From Bacteroidota bacterium (GTDB lineage Bacteria > Bacteroidota > Bacteroidia > Chitinophagales > Chitinophagaceae), in the NCBI GenBank assembly GCA_028877005.1, contig JAGWPI010000042.1, forward strand, positions 1 through 5,222: DNA of 5,222 bases, in the 5' to 3' direction. Within the stretch, counting starts at the first letter, position 1. Each line of letters opens with the position of its first letter. This document shows positions 1-5,222 of the stretch, piece after piece. Made by a program: the position numbers and the translations under genes. Under the pieces are notes generated by a model. It was not told where the DNA came from, made no database searches, and saw only the letters and a program-made list of their open reading frames with translations.

Positions 1-2
1 CT

Positions 3-1526
3 TCTGATCAGGGTGATATTCTCTCACTAGAAACTTTCACCGGCACTTCAACAAACGGTTATGTTGCCAATAAATGGGCTGCTTGTTATGATGGTATTCA
101 AAGAGCCAATGAGGTTTTAAGAGTACTTAAAATTGCTAAAGGTATCTCTGCTGCAGATGCAACTGAATTCACTTCTGAAGCTCGTTTTTTAAGAGGTCAC
201 TATCATTTTGAATTAAAAAAGGTTTTTGGAAATATTCCGTTTATCGATGAAACAGTTACGGATACAACGTCACGCAATACTGTTAATAATGTTGATGCTT
301 CCGGTAATTATATTAATGTTTGGCCAAAAATTGAAGCAGATTTTCAGTATGCTATGCAGAATTTACCTGCTGTACAACCTCAAATTGGCCGTGCCAATAA
401 ATATGCTGCTGAAGCTTTTTTAGCCAAAGCCTATATGTTTGAAGGTAAATATGCACAAGCAAAACCATTATTTGATGATTTAATAAGCAATGGGGTTACC
501 TCTAGCGGTACTAAATATGCTTTGGTAAAATACTATAGCAATTTTAATCCTGCTACTAGAAACAGTGCAGAATCAGTATTTGCGGTACAAATGGCTGTAA
601 ATGACGGGTCTGCTACTAGTGCAGGTTCTCCTAATGGTAATTATGGAGATATTTTGAACTTTCCTTATGGTGGTGGTCCTGGTGCTTGTTGTGGATTTTT
701 TAATCCTTCCCAAAGTTTGGCAAATGCCTATAAAACTGATCCGGTAACGGGTTTGCCTTTATTGAACACGTATTTTAATGCTCCTAACGTTAGTGATTCT
801 TCTAACATATATATAGGTACATTAGATCCTCGTATTGATTGGGTAATGGGGCGTCCAAGTATTCCTTATTTAGATTGGGGCCCACATCCGGGTGCCGCAT
901 GGATTAGAAACGTTTCTGCAGATGGTGTTTTTAGCCCCAAAAAGAATGTATATGCACAAAGTCAAAAGGGAACCTATTCAAGTACAGAAAATTATTGGGG
1001 TGCTACTGAATTAGTTGCCAATAATGTAAACCTAATACGTTTCTCTGATGTACTATTATTAGCAGCAGAATGTGAAACACAATTAGGTAACTTAAATACC
1101 GCTTTAGGTTATGTAAATCAGGTTCGTGCCCGTGCTGCTGACCCAACCGGATGGGTATACAAAAATGCCAGTTACGATGCAACCAGTTCTACATATTCTC
1201 CACAAACTACTCCGGCCGATAACTATAAAATAGGACTTTATCTAGCATTTCCTGATCAGGCTACAGCCTTACAAGCTATTCAAATGGAACGTTACTTGGA
1301 ACTGGCTATGGAAGGGCATCGCTTCTTTGATTTGGTGCGTTGGGGCATCGCTAAAACTGTTATAAATAATTATTTTGCTACAGATAGAATTGCAAAAGCA
1401 ACACTTTTACCGGTGGGCGCTCAATTTGTAAGTGGTAAATCAGAACTATTCCCCATTCCACAAACTCAAATTGATATCTTAAACGCCGATGGTAAAACAC
1501 ATTTAAAACAAAATCCTGGCTACTAG
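3..1526 (+). CDS. SusD/RagB-family nutrient-binding outer-membrane lipoprotein, 5'-truncated
   Basis: SusD/RagB proteins are surface lipoproteins that cap a SusC-type TonB-dependent transporter and capture glycans, peptides or other nutrients. The frame is open from the left edge, and 507 residues are visible before TAG at 1524-1526. Family proteins are usually about 480-600 residues, so the signal peptide, lipid-anchor Cys and probably the first 50-90 residues are missing. Numbering from the first visible codon, SusD hallmarks are: the helical W..CYDGI.RAN segment near residues 25-36; EARFLRGHYHFELKKVFGN at 59-77, typical of the TPR-like core; a CCGFF.PSQ segment at 229-237; IRFSDVLLLAAE at 345-356; RYLELAMEGHRFFDLVRWG at 430-448; and the C-terminal PIPQTQID at 484-491 followed by LKQNPGY at 501-507. 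The susC partner is expected upstream, outside the window. The substrate cannot be inferred because no enzyme gene is visible. The internal ATG at 354 is not the start, since conserved SusD sequence continues upstream in the same frame. Confidence 0.96.
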   Translation, partial: SDQGDILSLETFTGTSTNGYVANKWAACYDGIQRANEVLRVLKIAKGISAADATEFTSEARFLRGHYHFELKKVFGNIPFIDETVTDTTSRNTVNNVDASGNYINVWPKIEADFQYAMQNLPAVQPQIGRANKYAAEAFLAKAYMFEGKYAQAKPLFDDLISNGVTSSGTKYALVKYYSNFNPATRNSAESVFAVQMAVNDGSATSAGSPNGNYGDILNFPYGGGPGACCGFFNPSQSLANAYKTDPVTGLPLLNTYFNAPNVSDSSNIYIGTLDPRIDWVMGRPSIPYLDWGPHPGAAWIRNVSADGVFSPKKNVYAQSQKGTYSSTENYWGATELVANNVNLIRFSDVLLLAAECETQLGNLNTALGYVNQVRARAADPTGWVYKNASYDATSSTYSPQTTPADNYKIGLYLAFPDQATALQAIQMERYLELAMEGHRFFDLVRWGIAKTVINNYFATDRIAKATLLPVGAQFVSGKSELFPIPQTQIDILNADGKTHLKQNPGY

Positions 1527-1566
1527 TATCTTTTTTTGAAGATGATGTAAGATTTTCTTTTCAATC

Positions 1567-1610
1567 AACCTATTGCCAAATCAATTGAAATGGCAATAGG
1601 TTTTTTATTT
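1567..1610 (+). terminator. Rho-independent terminator after the susD-like gene
   Basis: A perfect 10-bp inverted repeat, CCTATTGCCA at 1569-1578 and TGGCAATAGG at 1591-1600, is extended by an AA/TT pairing at its base. It is followed at once by TTTTTTATTT at 1601-1610. The 12-base loop contains the self-complementary TCAATTGA. It lies about 40 bases beyond the susD-like stop codon, where an intrinsic terminator for that operon would be expected. The T-run follows only on the + strand side, although AA precedes the other arm, so any action on the opposite strand would be weak. It implies that the downstream gene has its own promoter or depends on read-through. Confidence 0.9.
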
Positions 1611-1697
1611 GCATTTTAATTGTGTATTTGATGACATTTTAATTTTAAAGAGTAAATTACTGCTTGTTTCTTCATGTATCACCAACCCTTAACAATC

Positions 1698-1754
1698 ATG
1701 AATTTCAGTCGCTGTATTACTGTTTCTTTGTTTGCTTTTATATTTTTTTCCTGT
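1698..1754 (+). other. Lipoprotein signal peptide and lipobox
   Basis: The encoded N-terminus has Arg at position 5, then a hydrophobic stretch from about residue 7 to 17 (ITVSLFAFIFF), then Ser18-Cys19. Cys19, codon TGT at 1752-1754, is the predicted lipidated residue, giving a lipobox of F-F-S-C. This departs from the classical L-[AS]-[GA]-C but is within the looser Bacteroidota usage. The mature protein would start Cys-Lys-Lys-Asn-Asn. The acidic residues that act as a surface-export signal after the Cys in some Bacteroidota lipoproteins are absent, so the final location, outer leaflet or periplasmic face, is not settled by sequence. Confidence 0.85.
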
Positions 1755-4700
1755 AAAAAAAATAATACCCTTTTTCAGAAAATTGCTGCCAATCAATCCG
1801 GAATTGATTTTACAAATACAATTATAGAAAATGATTCAATCAATTCGGTAGATATTGAAAATGTATACAACGGAGGGGGCGTTGGGGTAGGCGATTTTAA
1901 TAATGATGGATTACCGGATTTGTATTTCACCGGTAATTTAGTATCGAATAAATTATACCTGAATGCAGGTAATTTTAAGTTTAAAGATATTACCAAAGAG
2001 GCAGGTGTATCAGGTAATGGAAGATGGAGCAGGGGGGTAGCAGTAATAGATATCAACAATGATGGTTGGTTAGATATATATGTGTGTGCCACATTATTGA
2101 AAGATCCGGAAAAAAGAAGAAACTTATTGTACATTAATCAAGGTTTAGATAAAAATGGAATCCCATATTTTAAAGAAATGGCCAAAGAATATGGATTGGA
2201 TGATACCGCTCATTCCACACAAGCAGCTTTTTTTGATTATGATAATGATGGCGATTTGGATGTATACATTGTAAATAATGAAATTAATAAAGACAAGTTT
2301 CCGGATGGGTTTCATACAATTTTAAAAAATGGTGAAAACCCTAGTACCGGGCAATTGTTTAGAAATGATTGGAATGATAGTTTGCATCATCCTGTTTTTA
2401 CCGATGTTTCTAAACAGGCAGGTATACAAACAGAAGGATATGGGCATTCCGTTGCTATTGCAGATTTTAATAATGATGGATGGAAAGATATTTATGTTAC
2501 TAACGACTTTGTTACCAATGATTTATTGTGGATTAATAACCATGATGGTACATTTACAGAACAACTTTCTCACTACTTTAAACACACATCCGCTAATGCC
2601 ATGGGTTGTGATGTGGCAGATATCAACAATGATGGCTTACCAGATGTGGTTACACTTGATATGAATCCGGAAGATAACTATCGAAAAAAAATGATGATGA
2701 ATGCCAATAATTATCAACGTTACCAAAACAGTGATAAATATGGATATAATTATCAGTATGTTCGTAATGTATTGCAACTAAACCAAGGCCCCCGGGTTAC
2801 TAATAATGATTCAATCGGAGACCCTATTTTTAGTGATGTTGCTTATTATGCCGGCATGGCTGAAACCGATTGGAGTTGGACACCCCTCCTAGCTGATTTT
2901 GATAATGACGGAAAGAGAGATATCATTATCACCAACGGTTTTCCTAAAGATGTTACAGATCATGATTTTATTGCCTATAGAACGGAAGCTTATTTTCTTG
3001 CCAGTAAAAAAGAATTATTGGCTCAAATACCTATAGTTAAACTACACAATTATGCCTTTAGAAATGAGGGAGATGTTAAGTTTTCTAACGTAACCAATAG
3101 CTGGGGTTTACAAATGCCTACTTTTTCAAATGGTGCCGTATATGTTGATTTAGATAATGATGGTGATTTAGATTTAGTGATAAATAATATTAACGATAAG
3201 GCATTGGTGTACAAAAATACTGCTAGAGAAAAAGATAGTTTACATACACACTTTTTTGATATTATTTTTCATGGAGATCAAAATAATAGAAACGGCATTG
3301 GTGCATCTGCTACTATTTATTATGAAAATGGTCAACAACAAGTATGGGAAAATACTCCCTATAGAGGTTACTTATCATCTGTTCAAACCAAAGCCCATTT
3401 TGGACTGGGAGACATAAAAAAAATTGATTCTTTAAAAATTGTATGGCCTAATCATCATCAGCAAATAATTAGCAATCTAAAGACAAATCAATCAATTAAT
3501 GTGCAACAATCAAATGCTACTACACCTATAAATTATACAAAACCAATTATTGCAACAAATGCATTATTTAAAAATATTACAGATTCACTGAAAATAAAAT
3601 ATGTACATCAGGAGCATGATTTTATTGACTTTAACATACAAAAACTATTGCCACATAAATTATCGGAATATGGTCCTGCAATGGCAGTAGGAGATATAGA
3701 TGGTAACGGATTAGATGATATTGTGATAGGAGGTGCCTATAAATACAGTGAAACTATTTTATTGCAACAACTCAATGGAACATTTATTCAAAAAAGTCTT
3801 CTGAAAACAACAGATGCAAATAATAAATTATCGGAGGATATGGGATTATTGTTATTGGATGCAGATGGAGATGGCGATTTGGATTTGTATATTTCTAGTG
3901 GTGGTTATGAAAATGAACCCAATACAAATGCATACCAAGATAGACTGTATTTAAATGACGGTAAGGGTAATTTTTCACTAGATTCATTGGCTTTGCCACA
4001 AAACTTTACCAGCAAATCATGTGTGCGGGCTTTTGATTATAATCATGATGGGAAATTAGATTTATTAGTAACCGGTAGGGTGTACCCCTGGCAGTATCCA
4101 AAACCGGTTAGTAGTTTTATTTTACGGAATGATAGTAAGAATGGGCAAGTAAAATTTACAGATGTTACTGCAACCGTTGCTCCAGATTTAAATAAAATAG
4201 GGATGATAGCCGATGCTGTAATTACCGATTTTAATAATGACGGCCAACCTGATATAATTTTAGCAGGAGAGTGGATGCCCATTACATTCTTACAGAATAC
4301 CAATGGCATATTTAAAAATGTGACGAATAACACAGGTGTACAAAATAATTTAGGATGGTGGAATAGTATAGTACCCGGAGATTTTAATAATGACGGCAAA
4401 GTGGATTATATTGTTAGCAATTTAGGATTAAATACTTATTACAAAGCCACGCATCAATATCCCATGCATATTACTGCTGGGGATTTTGATAAAAATGGAA
4501 GTTATGATGCATTTACCTCCTTGTATTTGCCCGATAGTACCGGTAAAATGTTAGAATATCCTGCATTAACAAGAGATGATGCCATTAAACAAATGATTGT
4601 GATGCGTATGCGTTTCAAAACTTATAAGTCATTTGCTACTGCTACAATAGATCAAATATTAACACCGGAAGAACGAAAAAATGCCTTACGATTAACAGCT

Positions 4701-5222
4701 AATTTCATGCAATCTGTTTTATTGAAAAATGATGGGAATGGCCATTTTACTGTGGTGCCATTACCCATGCAGGCGCAAATATCTATGCTAAATGGTATGG
4801 TGGTAGATGATTTTGATGGCGACGGCAATTTAGATGTAATAATGAATACCAATGATTATGGTACAGAAGTAGGAACCGGAAGATATGATGCACTGAATGG
4901 CTTATTGTTACGCGGGGATGGTACAGGCAATTTTAAAGCTGCTACACTTTTACAAAGTGGCATATTTATTCAAGGTAATGGTAAAGCTTTGGTTAAATTA
5001 CAGGGTATTAACAAACGCTATTTGATTGCTGCTTCACAAAACAGGGGTGCACTGCAGTTATATGCATTAAACAAACCAGTTCAAAATATACCTTTATACA
5101 AAGAGGAGGTGTATGCCATTATTAACTACAAAAATGGTAAAAGGCAAAAAGTAGAATGTAATTATGGGGCATCATTTTTATCGCAATCAGGTCGTTTTAT
5201 TACTATTGGACCATTAGTTAAA
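1698..5222 (+). CDS. Giant FG-GAP/VCBS-repeat lipoprotein with ASPIC/UnbV domain (CRTAC1-like), 3'-truncated
   Basis: This is one frame of 1175 codons with no stop, still open at the right edge. Residues 1-19 are a lipoprotein signal peptide ending in FFSC. Fourteen Asp-rich loops of the D-x-[DN]-x-[DN]-G-x-x-D type, as in calcium-binding FG-GAP/VCBS propeller repeats, start at residues 66, 118, 180, 256, 308, 400, 484, 666, 721, 780, 844, 895, 929 and 1038. Short F-[TK]-[DN]-[VI]-[TS] strands, such as FKDITKEAGV at 95-104, recur between them. An ASPIC/UnbV domain covers about 533-604, with G.GASATIYYENG, YRGYLSS, HFGLGD and LKIVWPN. A degenerate copy lies at 1144-1175, and the protein looks like two homologous halves. 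Members of this group are commonly about 1100-1200 residues, so probably only a few tens of residues are missing. An in-frame ATG at 1674 would add 8 residues (stop TAA at 1653); 1698 is preferred because it gives a compact signal peptide. No Shine-Dalgarno sequence precedes either start. The function is unproven; surface binding or adhesion is inferred. Confidence 0.93.
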   Translation, partial: MNFSRCITVSLFAFIFFSCKKNNTLFQKIAANQSGIDFTNTIIENDSINSVDIENVYNGGGVGVGDFNNDGLPDLYFTGNLVSNKLYLNAGNFKFKDITKEAGVSGNGRWSRGVAVIDINNDGWLDIYVCATLLKDPEKRRNLLYINQGLDKNGIPYFKEMAKEYGLDDTAHSTQAAFFDYDNDGDLDVYIVNNEINKDKFPDGFHTILKNGENPSTGQLFRNDWNDSLHHPVFTDVSKQAGIQTEGYGHSVAIADFNNDGWKDIYVTNDFVTNDLLWINNHDGTFTEQLSHYFKHTSANAMGCDVADINNDGLPDVVTLDMNPEDNYRKKMMMNANNYQRYQNSDKYGYNYQYVRNVLQLNQGPRVTNNDSIGDPIFSDVAYYAGMAETDWSWTPLLADFDNDGKRDIIITNGFPKDVTDHDFIAYRTEAYFLASKKELLAQIPIVKLHNYAFRNEGDVKFSNVTNSWGLQMPTFSNGAVYVDLDNDGDLDLVINNINDKALVYKNTAREKDSLHTHFFDIIFHGDQNNRNGIGASATIYYENGQQQVWENTPYRGYLSSVQTKAHFGLGDIKKIDSLKIVWPNHHQQIISNLKTNQSINVQQSNATTPINYTKPIIATNALFKNITDSLKIKYVHQEHDFIDFNIQKLLPHKLSEYGPAMAVGDIDGNGLDDIVIGGAYKYSETILLQQLNGTFIQKSLLKTTDANNKLSEDMGLLLLDADGDGDLDLYISSGGYENEPNTNAYQDRLYLNDGKGNFSLDSLALPQNFTSKSCVRAFDYNHDGKLDLLVTGRVYPWQYPKPVSSFILRNDSKNGQVKFTDVTATVAPDLNKIGMIADAVITDFNNDGQPDIILAGEWMPITFLQNTNGIFKNVTNNTGVQNNLGWWNSIVPGDFNNDGKVDYIVSNLGLNTYYKATHQYPMHITAGDFDKNGSYDAFTSLYLPDSTGKMLEYPALTRDDAIKQMIVMRMRFKTYKSFATATIDQILTPEERKNALRLTANFMQSVLLKNDGNGHFTVVPLPMQAQISMLNGMVVDDFDGDGNLDVIMNTNDYGTEVGTGRYDALNGLLLRGDGTGNFKAATLLQSGIFIQGNGKALVKLQGINKRYLIAASQNRGALQLYALNKPVQNIPLYKEEVYAIINYKNGKRQKVECNYGASFLSQSGRFITIGPLVK
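1770..3509 (+). repeat. First half of internal protein duplication (7 Asp loops + ASPIC/UnbV)
   Basis: Residues 25-604 of the large lipoprotein form the first of two similar halves. It opens with LFQKI at 25-29, then a GVGVGDFNNDG segment, and seven intact Asp-rich loops at 66, 118, 180, 256, 308, 400 and 484. It closes with the full ASPIC/UnbV domain at about 533-604. Seven loops would fit one seven-bladed propeller of the integrin type, though this is a structural inference. A loop-free segment with charged, probably helical sequence sits between the fifth and sixth loops, around residues 317-399. Confidence 0.7.
1893..4397 (+). repeat. Short exact DNA repeats inside the calcium-loop codons
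   Basis: The loop codons are nearly identical at DNA level in several places. GATTTTAATAATGATGGA occurs at 1893-1910 and 2463-2480. GATTTTAATAATGACGGC occurs at 4227-4244 and 4380-4397. AGATATCAACAATGATGG occurs at 2048-2065 and 2618-2635. All encode D-[FI]-N-N-D-G. Exact identity stops outside the loop, so this is best explained by strong protein constraint with a limited codon set, although the repeats are long enough to be possible slippage or recombination points. Confidence 0.75.
3294..3509 (+). other. ASPIC/UnbV domain
   Basis: Residues 533-604 of the large lipoprotein match the ASPIC/UnbV family (Pfam PF07593) by recognisable landmarks in order. These are GIGASATIYYENG, then VWENTPYRGYLSS, HFGLGD starting at His567, and LKIVWPNHHQQ, ending near INVQQ. 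The domain is found with FG-GAP repeats in bacterial proteins and in human CRTAC1. Its molecular role is not established. Here it sits in the middle of the protein, between the two repeat series, and not at the C-terminus as in shorter family members. Confidence 0.9.
3564..5222 (+). repeat. Second half of internal protein duplication (7 intact loops, one degenerate, partial UnbV-like end)
   Basis: Residues 623-1175 repeat the layout of residues 25-604. LFKNI at 623-627 matches LFQKI at 25-29. AMAVGDIDGNG matches GVGVGDFNNDG, with loop starts 66 and 666. Loops 118/721, 180/780, 256/844 and 308/895 keep offsets of 603, 600, 588 and 587. The loop at 929 has no counterpart in the first half. Loop 400 pairs with 1038, and loop 484 pairs with a degenerate segment at about 1100. 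The Y.NG..Q..E motif at 1144-1153 matches 542-551 with an offset of 602. The copies are strongly diverged, so the duplication is old. The window edge cuts the final module. Confidence 0.65.

Noticed and set aside
226..423. Plus-strand open frame of 65 codons in another phase
   Set aside because: It is out of frame within the conserved SusD core, where the in-frame protein shows typical family sequence.
1623..1630. TGTATTTG as a possible Bacteroidota -7 promoter element (TAnnTTTG)
   Set aside because: The second base does not fit, and the only upstream TTTG, at 1608-1611, is 11 bases away and not the usual 19-21. A promoter for the large gene is likely in this spacer but cannot be placed.
2041..2060. 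Possible CRISPR-like or mobile direct repeats from the recurring loop DNA
   Set aside because: The recurring 18-mers lie in phase inside codons for D-x-N-N-D-G at irregular distances, with unrelated flanks and no spacer regularity. They reflect the repeated protein motif.
1793..2134. Minus-strand open frame of 113 codons
   Set aside because: It lies fully antisense to the repeat region of the large lipoprotein. Its PSLLKSP-type segments are just the reverse complement of the GDFNNDG loop codons, and it has no recognisable domain.
2329..2664. Plus-strand open frame of 111 codons in another phase
   Set aside because: It overlaps the large lipoprotein frame, which here encodes two well-formed Asp loops and their flanking strands. 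The alternative product is a Met/Leu/Ile-rich sequence with no domain.
4043..4399. Minus-strand open frame of 118 codons
   Set aside because: It is antisense to the second repeat series and again rich in PSLLKS, the mirror of the Asp-loop codons. The + strand frame is clearly the coding one.
4652..4852. Minus-strand open frame of 66 codons
   Set aside because: It is antisense to conserved coding sequence with no family resemblance, and is a composition artefact.

Overview
The window looks like chromosomal DNA of an AT-rich member of the Bacteroidota. The evidence is a SusD/RagB-family gene, a Bacteroidota-style lipoprotein signal peptide, no Shine-Dalgarno sequence before the second gene, and low-GC codon use. 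The family Chitinophagaceae or a close relative is plausible from the protein families, but this is an inference and the genus cannot be read from the sequence.

Layout: (1) positions 3-1526, + strand, hold the last 507 codons of a SusD/RagB nutrient-binding outer-membrane lipoprotein, cut at its 5' end by the window edge. (2) Positions 1527-1697 are a 171-base AT-rich spacer with a strong hairpin-plus-T-run terminator directly after the susD-like gene. (3) Positions 1698-5222, + strand, are one uninterrupted reading frame of 1175 codons that runs off the right edge without a stop. It encodes a very large predicted lipoprotein of FG-GAP/VCBS repeats with an ASPIC/UnbV domain, in the CRTAC1-like group. 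No RNA gene, mobile element or CRISPR array is visible, and the minus strand carries no credible gene.

How the genes may work together: SusD-like proteins are the substrate-capturing lids of TonB-dependent SusC transporters, and the SusC partner normally lies just upstream, outside this window. The FG-GAP/UnbV protein is probably also anchored in the outer membrane and may bind a ligand or matrix, with calcium-coordinating loops. The terminator between the genes suggests separate transcription or only partial read-through. No enzyme gene is visible, so the substrate cannot be named.

The most notable structure is inside the large protein. It appears to be built from two homologous halves of about 600 residues, each an N-terminal LF..I segment, a series of Asp-rich calcium-loop repeats and a UnbV-type module. 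The second UnbV copy is degenerate and cut by the window edge. This is an unusual detail of a known family rather than a clearly new system.
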